NCBI RefSeq assembly: GCF_006912135.1
Contig: NZ_VIRS01000001.1
Coordinates: forward strand, 248,001-312,000
Direction of reading: 5' to 3'
From: Cryptosporangium phraense
Lineage (GTDB): Bacteria; Actinomycetota; Actinomycetes; Mycobacteriales; Cryptosporangiaceae
DNA length: 64,000 nucleotides
Below the pieces are notes generated by a model. The model ran no database searches and had not been told where the DNA came from. It saw nothing but the letters and a program-made list of their open reading frames with translations. Every line of letters begins with the position of its first letter. Within the stretch, counting starts at the first letter, position 1. The position numbers and the translations under genes are program-made. Shown here in pieces: positions 16,687 to 23,522 of this stretch.

Positions 16687-17934
16687 GTGGAACGGGTTGC
16701 TCCGGCGCGCCGCTGGGCGGCCGTGCTGTCGCTGGCACTGGGCGGGTTCGCGGTCGGGCTGACCGAGTTCGTCGCGATGGGCCTGCTGCCGGAGATGGCG
16801 CAGGGCCTCCTGCCCGGCGTCTACGACCGGTCGGTCGCCGACGCGGTCGCGCGCACCGGCTGGGCGATCACCGCGTACGCGCTCGGCGTCGTCGTCGGGG
16901 CGCCGCTGCTGGCCGCGCTGACCGCCCGGATGGCCCGCAAGACGCTCGTCGTGCTGCTGCTCGCGCTGTTCGTGATCGGCACCGTGGCCTCGGCGATGGC
17001 GCCCAACTTCCCGCTCGTGCTGGTGGCCCGCTTCCTGGCCGCACTGCCGCACGGCGCGTACTTCGGTGCGGCCGGGATGGTCGCGGCGACGCTGATCGGG
17101 CCGGGCAGCCAGGCCAAGGGCTTCGCCGCCGTGCTGTCCGGGCTGACCGCGGCCAACGTCTTCGGCGTCCCGCTCATCACCAGCCTCGGTCAGGCGACGA
17201 ACTGGCGGATCGCGTACCTGGCCATCGCCGGGATGTTCGTGCTGACGCTGATCGCGGTGCTGGCCACGGTGCCGCCGATCGCGGCCGCGCCGGGCGGCTC
17301 GCCGCGGGCCGAACTGGAGGCGTTCCGGCGTCCGCAGGTGTGGCTGGCGGCCGCGGTCGCGGCGATCGGCTTCGCCGGGTTCTTCTCGGTCTACAGCTAC
17401 ATCGCGCCGATCACCACCCACGTCGCCGGGCTGTCGGAGTCGGCGGTGCCGTGGGTGCTGGCGACGATCGGCGTCGGCATGACGGTCGGGAACCTGCTCG
17501 GCGGTGCGGTCGGCGACCGGAACATCAAGCGCAGCATGACCCTCGGCATGATCGCGGTGATCGTGACCGTGTCACTGTTCGGGCTGCTGGCCTCGCACCC
17601 GGTCGGGCTGTTCCTGACCGCGTTCCTGGTCGGGGCCGCCTGCCTGGTCAACGCGCCGGCCCTGCAGGCCCGGCTGATCTCGGTGGCGCCGGGGGCGCAG
17701 CTGATGGGAGCGGCGATCAACCAGTCGGCGACGAACGTCGCCAACAGCCTGGGGGCCGCGCTCGGTGGGGTCGTGATCGCCCGCGGGCTCGGGTACACGT
17801 CCCCGGCCTGGGTCGGGGTGGTGCTCGCCGCGGTCGGGCTCGCCCTCGCGCTGGTCAGCTTCCGCCTCGACCGTCGTGCCCTTCCCGTGCACGAGCACCA
17901 TCCGGACGCTACGCGGGCCGGCGCCGTCGTCTGA
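16687..17934 (+). CDS. MFS transporter (DHA1, AraJ/Cmx-like)
   Basis: 415 residues from GTG 16687 with GGGAGGGG just upstream. Twelve membrane segments; the first half carries LALGGFAVGLTEFVAMGLLP, the hallmark of the AraJ/YdhP/chloramphenicol-efflux (Cmx) group, and LTARMARKTLVVLLL as the motif A loop. The second half has VGDRNIKRSMTLGMIAV. Exports drugs or sugars such as arabinose in relatives. Followed 36 bases later on the same strand by a LacI regulator, which may control it (inference). Confidence 0.9.
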   Translation: MERVAPARRWAAVLSLALGGFAVGLTEFVAMGLLPEMAQGLLPGVYDRSVADAVARTGWAITAYALGVVVGAPLLAALTARMARKTLVVLLLALFVIGTVASAMAPNFPLVLVARFLAALPHGAYFGAAGMVAATLIGPGSQAKGFAAVLSGLTAANVFGVPLITSLGQATNWRIAYLAIAGMFVLTLIAVLATVPPIAAAPGGSPRAELEAFRRPQVWLAAAVAAIGFAGFFSVYSYIAPITTHVAGLSESAVPWVLATIGVGMTVGNLLGGAVGDRNIKRSMTLGMIAVIVTVSLFGLLASHPVGLFLTAFLVGAACLVNAPALQARLISVAPGAQLMGAAINQSATNVANSLGAALGGVVIARGLGYTSPAWVGVVLAAVGLALALVSFRLDRRALPVHEHHPDATRAGAVV

Positions 17935-17970
17935 CCCATCGCGGGTTTGCGGGGTCGGTAGGGTACCCGG

Positions 17971-18963
17971 ATGCGCACAGGCGAGCGTCGGCCGACGCTG
18001 GCGGACGTGGCCGCGCAGGCCGGGGTCTCGACCGCGCTGGCGTCGATCGTCATGCGCGAGGCCCCCGGAGCGAGCGCCGCCACCCGCCGGCGCGTCCTCG
18101 AGGTCGCCGAGCAGCTCGGCTACCACCCCGATGCCCGGGCCCGCCTGCTCCGGAGCGGACGCAGCCGGCTGCTGGGCGTCGTCTTCGGGGTGCAGCACGC
18201 GTTCCACGGCGACCTGGTGACCGGCCTCTACGACGCCGCCGAGGATCTCAAGTACGAGCTGACGCTGAGCGCGGTCACCGAGCGCCGGGGCGAGCGCCGG
18301 GCGATTCAGGCGCTGCTGCAGGATCGGTGCGAGGCGCTGATCGTGCTCGGGCCGCAGTCCTCCACCGCGTCGCTGGCCGCGCTGTCGGCCCGGCTGCCGG
18401 TGGTGGCGGTCGGCCGCGGGCTCCGGCACCGCGCGCTGGACGTCGTCCGCAGCGACGACGTGCTCGGGCTGCACCTGGCCGTGGACCATCTGGTCGCGCT
18501 CGGGCACCGGCGGATCGTGCACATCGACGGCGGGCGGATGCCCGGTGCCGCCGAGCGCCGGCGCGGCTACCGCGAGGCGATGCGCCGCCACGGCCTGGAC
18601 GACGAGATCCGCGTGGTGCCCGGGGGTCCGACCGGCGAGGACGGCGCCGCCGCGGTGTCGCTCATCCGGGACCTGCCGACCGCGATCACGGTCTTCAACG
18701 ACCTGGCGTCCACGGGTGTGCTGGACGCGTTGCGCCGAGCGGGGGTGTCGGTGCCGGAGGACGTCAGCGTGATCGGCTACGACGACAGCCGCCTGGCCCG
18801 CCTGACGTACCTGGACCTCACGACGATCGCCCAGGACACCGCGAGCATGACGACGCTGGCGGTGACCCGAGCGCTGGCCCGCATAGAGGGCGAAAAGGTG
18901 CCCCAGCGCGAGCTGGTGATCCCCCCACACCTGGTCCCCCGGGGGACGACCGCCGCGCTTTGA
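17971..18963 (+). CDS. LacI-family transcriptional regulator
   Basis: 330 residues. The N-terminal HTH and hinge are standard: PTLADVAAQAGVSTALASIV and RVLEVAEQLGYHPDARARLL. The sugar-binding domain follows (LGVVFGVQHAFHGDLVTGLY, then VVAVGRG, IVHIDGG, VSVIGYDDSRLARLTYLDLT). Likely a repressor answering a sugar ligand. No sugar-utilisation genes are adjacent; the upstream MFS gene is the nearest candidate target. Its TGA stop is supplied by the first bases of the 52-bp palindrome at 18960. Confidence 0.92.
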   Translation: MRTGERRPTLADVAAQAGVSTALASIVMREAPGASAATRRRVLEVAEQLGYHPDARARLLRSGRSRLLGVVFGVQHAFHGDLVTGLYDAAEDLKYELTLSAVTERRGERRAIQALLQDRCEALIVLGPQSSTASLAALSARLPVVAVGRGLRHRALDVVRSDDVLGLHLAVDHLVALGHRRIVHIDGGRMPGAAERRRGYREAMRRHGLDDEIRVVPGGPTGEDGAAAVSLIRDLPTAITVFNDLASTGVLDALRRAGVSVPEDVSVIGYDDSRLARLTYLDLTTIAQDTASMTTLAVTRALARIEGEKVPQRELVIPPHLVPRGTTAAL

Positions 18964-19011
18964 CGACTTTCCGGGGTTCTGCGGGCCCGCAGAACCCCGT
19001 CAAGTCGTCAA
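18960..19011. repeat. 52-bp palindromic element, copy 1
   Basis: Runs from TTGACGACTT through CGGGGTTCTGCG to the mirror CGCAGAACCCCG and AAGTCGTCAA. The arms are 24 bases with two mismatches (TC against GA) around GGCC. The first TTGA contains the TGA stop of the LacI gene. A second copy lies at 19946-19997, on the other side of the DUF559 gene. Strong enough to be a terminator for the LacI gene. Confidence 0.8.
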
Positions 19012-19070
19012 TCCGCGGGGGCTGTGGATGGGCGACGCGCCCGGGGCGCGGGCTCCGGGAGAGTAGGCGG

Positions 19071-19949
19071 ATGGCTCGTCCTCCTTCGCGCCCTCACGAG
19101 CTCCGGCGCGGCCCGTTCGTGGGGTCCGCGGCGATCGCCCGTGGCCTGATCACCGCGGACCAGCTCCGGGGCCGGAGAAGCTGGCGGCGGTTGTTCCGCG
19201 ACGTGTACGTCGACGCCGGCCACCCCGACACTCACCTCCAGAAGTGCCTCGCCGCCCGCCTGATCCTCCCGGCCGGAGCCGCGCTCACCGGGGTGTCCGC
19301 GGCCTGCCTGAGCGGCTTACCGCTCGGCGAGAAGACCGACGACGTCGCGGTGCTCGTTCCGGCCGGTTGCCGCTTCACGCGTCGCGGTATGAGCGTGAAA
19401 AGGACGGCGTGGCTTCCGCTCGGGCACATCGTCGACGGGAACCCGCCGATCACGGCGGCGACGCGCACGGCCTGGGAGATCGCGTCGGGCAACGACCTGG
19501 TCGAGGCGGTCGTGGGGCTCGATGTGCTGTTCGCGCACCAGCGACCCCGGAAAGCGGCGATGGCCGCCTGGACGGAGAATTTCCCCCGCAGCAAGGCAGC
19601 TCGCGCCATCGCGCTCGCCGATCCGCGCGCGGAGTCGCCCCAGGAGACGCGCACCAGAGTCCGCCTCGTGCTCGCCGGATTCCCCCCGCCGACCACGCAG
19701 CACGAAGTCTTCGCCGACGACCGTTTCGTCGCGCGCGTCGATCTGGCCTGGCCGAACGCCAAGGTCGCGCTCGAGTACGACGGCGCCCACCACGTAGGCG
19801 ACACCAGGCAGATGGCACACGACCGCGAACGCCTCAACAAGCTCCAAGCGGAGGGCTGGCTAGTCCTCCACCTGACCGCCGCCGACCTCAAGAACGAGCA
19901 CCGCTGGGCCGCGTTCGTCAGGCAGCTCCGTGGGGCGCTCGCGCGTTGA
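19071..19949 (+). CDS. DUF559-domain (Vsr-like nuclease) protein with AbiEi-like N-terminus
   Basis: 292 residues from ATG 19071. The C-terminal part has the DUF559 endonuclease-like core: RFVARVDLAWPNAKVALEYD, then GAHH, and GWLVLHLTAADL, a very-short-patch-repair-like PD-(D/E)XK arrangement with D and E in place. The N-terminal part (ARGLITADQLRGRRSWRRLF, then RDVYVDAG) resembles the winged-helix antitoxin-like domain often fused to DUF559 in actinobacteria. Nuclease activity has seldom been tested in this family. Framed by two 52-bp palindromes; the second gives its TGA stop. An isolated mobile cassette is possible. Confidence 0.8.
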   Translation: MARPPSRPHELRRGPFVGSAAIARGLITADQLRGRRSWRRLFRDVYVDAGHPDTHLQKCLAARLILPAGAALTGVSAACLSGLPLGEKTDDVAVLVPAGCRFTRRGMSVKRTAWLPLGHIVDGNPPITAATRTAWEIASGNDLVEAVVGLDVLFAHQRPRKAAMAAWTENFPRSKAARAIALADPRAESPQETRTRVRLVLAGFPPPTTQHEVFADDRFVARVDLAWPNAKVALEYDGAHHVGDTRQMAHDRERLNKLQAEGWLVLHLTAADLKNEHRWAAFVRQLRGALAR

Positions 19950-19997
19950 CGACTTTCCGGGGTTCTGGGGCCCCTCAGAACCCCGATACCTCGTCAA
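19946..19997. repeat. 52-bp palindromic element, copy 2
   Basis: The same architecture as the copy at 18960: identical through TTGACGACTT, TCCGGGGTTCTG, then a divergent centre GGGCCCCT, and CAGAACCCCG ending CGTCAA. The left TTGA holds the stop codon of the DUF559 gene (19947-19949). The right TCAA holds, on the minus strand, the TGA of the DUF3445 gene (19996-19994). It therefore sits exactly between two convergent genes and uses both ends as stops. Confidence 0.8.
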
Positions 19998-20947
19998 TCG
20001 GCGAGGAGCCACGCGGCAGCGGCGGCGCGGAACGGCGAGAGGCCCTTGTAGGTGGCCATGTCCTCGGGGAGCTCGCCCAGCACCCGGCCGAACCGCACCC
20101 GCCACTCCGGCACCGTGGCCAGCTCCTCCAACGAGCACAGGTAGGTACGGATCAGGAACAGGATCGCGCCGGAGTAGCCCAGCCGAATCAGGTGCTGCAC
20201 CTCCACCCGCAAATACAACCGGCGCGCCAGCTCGACCCCACCCAGCGACCCCGCCGACGCGCGCGCCGGCCCCCACACCTCGTACGCCTCGGTCGACTGG
20301 TCCAGGTGCCCGTCCAGCGTCGCCGACCAGTTCGTGCGCCGGTACTCCTCCCCCGGCGCCAAGCGCATCAGGAACCGCTCGGCCCGCGAGACGACCCCCT
20401 CGGACGCGATCCGCGGCACCGGCGCGTGAATCTCCGAGAACCGCATCCCGACGTCGAACCCCAGCGACCAGCCGGCCGCGAACGTCACCACGCCGGCGTC
20501 CGCCCACAACGCGCCCTCGCGCTGGTCGAGCACCACCACGTCGTCCTGGATCTGGGACGCGAGGAACCCCAACGGCCCGCCGGGCAGGAAATCCCCCACC
20601 GCGAACGTCACGGAAACGTCCAGCAACGCGTTCCGCCAGCGGTAGCCGCCGCCCACGGCGTCCAGAGAAAAGACGTCCGGATAGGCGGAGGCCAGCTCGC
20701 GCAGGACCGTCAGCAACGCGTCCCAGCAGGCCGGAACGGCGTGCGGGAGCACGCACGAACGGCCACCGTCCCGGGCCAGGATCTCCGACCGGAGACGGAG
20801 GTCGGCGCGGTAGCGGTCGTCCACGTCGAGCAGGCCACCGCCCCACGAACCGGCCGCGGTCGGCACGACCGTCCGGGCCCGTTCCACGTTCGTGCCGTAC
20901 CGGAAGGTGTCGGCACGGAACGGGAACGGGAAGCCGGAAACGGACAT
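19994..20947 (-). CDS. DUF3445 haem-dependent oxidative N-demethylase family protein
   Basis: 317 residues from ATG 20947. The family is recognised from FPFPFRADTFRYGTN at the start, DDRYRADLRLRSEILA, and near the end YLRVEVQHLIRLGYSGAILF with IRTYLCSLEEL. Characterised members are haem proteins with a PAS-like fold that oxidatively demethylate dimethylamine; the substrate here is unknown. The ATG overlaps the TGA of the aldo/keto reductase (TGATG), so the two are translated together. Stop codon lies in the palindrome at 19946. Confidence 0.85.
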   Translation of the reverse strand: MSVSGFPFPFRADTFRYGTNVERARTVVPTAAGSWGGGLLDVDDRYRADLRLRSEILARDGGRSCVLPHAVPACWDALLTVLRELASAYPDVFSLDAVGGGYRWRNALLDVSVTFAVGDFLPGGPLGFLASQIQDDVVVLDQREGALWADAGVVTFAAGWSLGFDVGMRFSEIHAPVPRIASEGVVSRAERFLMRLAPGEEYRRTNWSATLDGHLDQSTEAYEVWGPARASAGSLGGVELARRLYLRVEVQHLIRLGYSGAILFLIRTYLCSLEELATVPEWRVRFGRVLGELPEDMATYKGLSPFRAAAAAWLLAD

Positions 20948-21786
20948 CAACCGGTGATGGCCGCCACCTCGGCCGGCGTCAGCTGCAGGCTGGCCGCCGC
21001 GAGGTTCTCCTCCAGGTGCTCGATCGAGCCGGTGCCCGGGATCGGCAGGATCTTCGGCGAGCGCGCGAGCAGCCAGGCCAGCACGACCTGCCGCGGCGAG
21101 ACGCCGTGGTCGACCGCAGCCTGCTTGACCGCCGGGTTGTCGGCGCTGATCGGCGCCCACGGCAGGAAGACCAGCGACTCCTGCTCGCACAGGTCGACGA
21201 CGGTCTCGGACGAGCGGTCGTCGGCGTTGTAGCGGTTCTGCACCGACACGATCGGGGTCAGGCCCTGGGCGATCGCGATCTGCGTCTCGTCGAAGTTCGA
21301 GACGCCGAGGTGCCGGATCTTGCCCGCGTTCTTGGCCTCGATCAGGACGCCGAGCGACTCCTCGATCGGCACCTTCGGGTCGGGCCGGTGGAACTGGTAC
21401 AGCGGGATCTGCTCGAGCTTGAGCCGCTTCAGGCTGCCATCGAGCGCCTTGACCAGGTGCTCGGGGCTGCCGTTGACCGGCCACTGGCCCGGGCCGGTGC
21501 GCTCCAGGCCGCCCTTGGTGGCGATGACCAGGTCGTCCGCGTACGGGTAGAGCGCCTCGGCGATCAGCTCCTCGGACACGTGCGGCCCGTACGAGTCGGC
21601 CGTGTCGATGAAGTTGACGCCGAGCTCGACCGCGCGGCGGAGGACGGACTTGGCGACCTCGCGGTCCGGCGGGTCGCCCCAGATGCCGTCCCCGGTGATC
21701 CGCATGGCGCCGAATCCGAGACGGTTGACGGTCAGGTCGCCGCCGACGTCGATCGTGCCGGCAGCAGCAGCGTTGGGCTCAGTCAT
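20947..21786 (-). CDS. Aldo/keto reductase
   Basis: 279 residues from ATG 21786, with AAGGAG at a good distance. Catalytic tetrad positions are visible: Asp and Tyr in NFIDTADSYGPHVSEEL, Lys in DDLVIATKGGL, His in IPLYQFHRPDPKVP. The NADPH-binding end is PIPGTGSIEHLEENLAAA. Reduces carbonyls with NADPH; substrate unknown. It forms a minus-strand group with the SDR gene upstream (78-base gap) and the DUF3445 gene downstream (one-base overlap). Confidence 0.93.
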   Translation of the reverse strand: MTEPNAAAAGTIDVGGDLTVNRLGFGAMRITGDGIWGDPPDREVAKSVLRRAVELGVNFIDTADSYGPHVSEELIAEALYPYADDLVIATKGGLERTGPGQWPVNGSPEHLVKALDGSLKRLKLEQIPLYQFHRPDPKVPIEESLGVLIEAKNAGKIRHLGVSNFDETQIAIAQGLTPIVSVQNRYNADDRSSETVVDLCEQESLVFLPWAPISADNPAVKQAAVDHGVSPRQVVLAWLLARSPKILPIPGTGSIEHLEENLAAASLQLTPAEVAAITG

Positions 21787-21864
21787 TCGGCAGGACTCCT
21801 TCTTCTGGATGCCTTCACCCTGAAACCTACGCCTGCCACCCGACAGCGGCATCCGGCCCTCGAC

Positions 21865-22560
21865 TCACCAGGGAACGGTCCCCGAGCGGTCCTGGAACGT
21901 GCCGGTCGGGCCGTCGGGGCCGATCGTCGCGAGCGCGACGATCGCGTCGGTGCCCTCCTCGAGCGTCTGCGGACCGCTGTGGTTGTTGAAGTCGGTCGCG
22001 GTCCAGCCCGGGTCGACGACGTTGACCCGCAGCTCCGGGAGCGCCTTCGCGTACTGCGTGGTCAGCATCGTCACGGCGGCCTTGGACGAGGTGTAGAGGG
22101 GCAGCGGGAGCGTCGACTCGACCCGGTCCGGGTCGTGCGTCACGCCGAACGAGCCCAGGCCGCTGCTGACGTTCACGATGACCGGATTCTCCGAGGTCTT
22201 CAGCAGCGGCAGGAACGCGTGCGTGACCCGGACGATCCCGATCACGTTGGTGTCGAACACGTACGCCGCGTCGGCGGCGGTCAGGTCCGCGGCCGGCCCG
22301 TGCGCGCCGGGGACCCCGGCGTTGTTGATCAGGACGTCGACGTGGCCCTCGTGGGCGGCGACGTCCGCGGCCGCGGCGGCGACCGACTCGTCATCGGTGA
22401 CGTCGATCTGGACGAAACGGGCGCCGAGCGCGTCGGCGGCGGTGCGGCCGCGCTCGGGGTCGCGGGCGCCGATCAGCACGGTGTGGCCGAGGCCGATCAG
22501 ACGGCGGGCGGATTCGTAGCCGAGGCTCTTGTTGGCTCCGGTGATGAACGTGACTGTCAT
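21865..22560 (-). CDS. Short-chain dehydrogenase/reductase
   Basis: 231 residues. The cofactor motif TFITGANKSLGYESARRL (TGxxxxxGxE), the NNAG motif (VDVLINNAGVPG) and the catalytic Ser (NVSSGLGSF) with YTSSK are all there, so it is a complete classical SDR using NAD(P)H. Substrate unknown. Divergent from an XRE-type regulator at 22662, an arrangement frequent for such SDRs in actinobacteria; regulation by it is inferred. Confidence 0.93.
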   Translation of the reverse strand: MTVTFITGANKSLGYESARRLIGLGHTVLIGARDPERGRTAADALGARFVQIDVTDDESVAAAAADVAAHEGHVDVLINNAGVPGAHGPAADLTAADAAYVFDTNVIGIVRVTHAFLPLLKTSENPVIVNVSSGLGSFGVTHDPDRVESTLPLPLYTSSKAAVTMLTTQYAKALPELRVNVVDPGWTATDFNNHSGPQTLEEGTDAIVALATIGPDGPTGTFQDRSGTVPW

Positions 22561-22661
22561 GGCTCCACCGTGCGGTACCGGCGGGCCCGCTACCAGAGAG
22601 CCCTCGACGGTAGGACCAGCAGTACCAGGGTGGTCGGCGCGGAGCGGAGGATCATGGGGTC
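22561..22661. promoter_or_regulatory. Divergent SDR/XRE promoter region
   Basis: A 101-base gap with three ACCAG boxes (22592-22596, 22615-22619, 22624-22628), read as CTGGT on the SDR strand. These short direct repeats are the only visible candidate binding sites for the XRE-type regulator. No convincing -10/-35 pair could be assigned. Confidence 0.3.
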
Positions 22662-23522
22662 ATGACATCCGACACCCTCGGCGAGACGCTCCGGACCTGG
22701 CGCGACCGGCTCTCCCCGGCCGACGCGGGGCTGCCGGTCGCGGCCAAGCGCCGGACCGCCGGGCTGCGTCGCGAGGAGTTGGCCAACCTGGCCGGGCTCT
22801 CGGTCGACTACGTGGTGCGGCTCGAACAGGGCCGGGCGACGACGCCGTCGGCCCAGGTCGTCGGCGCGCTGGCCCGGGCGCTGCAGCTCGACGACTGCGA
22901 GCGCGACCACCTGTACCTGCTGGCCGGGTTGCAGCCGCCGTCGGCCGGGCTGGTGTCCGACCACGTGCCGCCGGGCGTCCAGCGGTTGATCACACGGCTC
23001 GGGGAGATCCCGCTCGGGGTGTTCGCGGCCGACTGGCAGCTGATCAGCTGGAGTCCGCTCTGGGCCGCGTTGATCGGTGACCCGGCCTCGGTCCCGCCGG
23101 CCGACCGCAACCTGGTTCGGGCCCGCTTCGGGCTCGCCTCCGACGTAGTGCTGGCCCGGTGGCCGGTCGTCTCCGAGCTGGGGCCCGAGGTCCTCGAGCG
23201 GGCCGTGGTCTCCGACCTGCGGTCGGCCGAGGCCCGGTATCCGGACGACCCGCGCGTGACCGGTCTCATTGCGGACGCCCTGGCGGGCAGCGAGCGGTTC
23301 GCCCGGCTCTGGGCCTCGGGGGCGGTGGGGGTGCACATCTCGGACCGGAAGACGATCGAGCACCCGGTCGTCGGGCCGGTTCTCGTCGACTGCGACGTGC
23401 TGACGGTTCCCTGCGCGGACCTGCGGATCGTCACGTACACGACGCCGACCGGCTCGCCGGACGCCGAGAAGATCGAGTTCCTGCGGGTCGCGGCGCCGCT
23501 AGCGGAGACCGTAGGCGGTTAG
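22662..23522 (+). CDS. XRE-type regulator with MmyB-like ligand domain
   Basis: 286 residues from ATG 22662, GGAGG at 22646-22650. The HTH is TAGLRREELANLAGLSVDYV and VRLEQGRATTPSAQVVGALA, matching the actinobacterial family fused to an MmyB-like PAS-type domain, which follows from about residue 105 (GVQRLITRLGEIPLGVFAAD, then WQLISWSPLWAALIGD). Relatives may bind fatty-acid-like ligands. Likely regulator of the divergent SDR/aldo-keto reductase genes. Its end overlaps the TPR/CHAT gene by 24 bases, tail to tail. Confidence 0.9.
   Translation: MTSDTLGETLRTWRDRLSPADAGLPVAAKRRTAGLRREELANLAGLSVDYVVRLEQGRATTPSAQVVGALARALQLDDCERDHLYLLAGLQPPSAGLVSDHVPPGVQRLITRLGEIPLGVFAADWQLISWSPLWAALIGDPASVPPADRNLVRARFGLASDVVLARWPVVSELGPEVLERAVVSDLRSAEARYPDDPRVTGLIADALAGSERFARLWASGAVGVHISDRKTIEHPVVGPVLVDCDVLTVPCADLRIVTYTTPTGSPDAEKIEFLRVAAPLAETVGG

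Noticed and set aside
19008-19235. Short minus-strand frame ending in the first 52-bp palindrome
   Set aside because: Antisense to the DUF559 gene 5' end, no ribosome site and no recognisable content; its TGA is a by-product of the palindrome.
18960-19997. Insertion sequence or transposon around the DUF559 gene
   Set aside because: No transposase and no target-site duplication could be recognised; the palindromes are reported as repeats instead.
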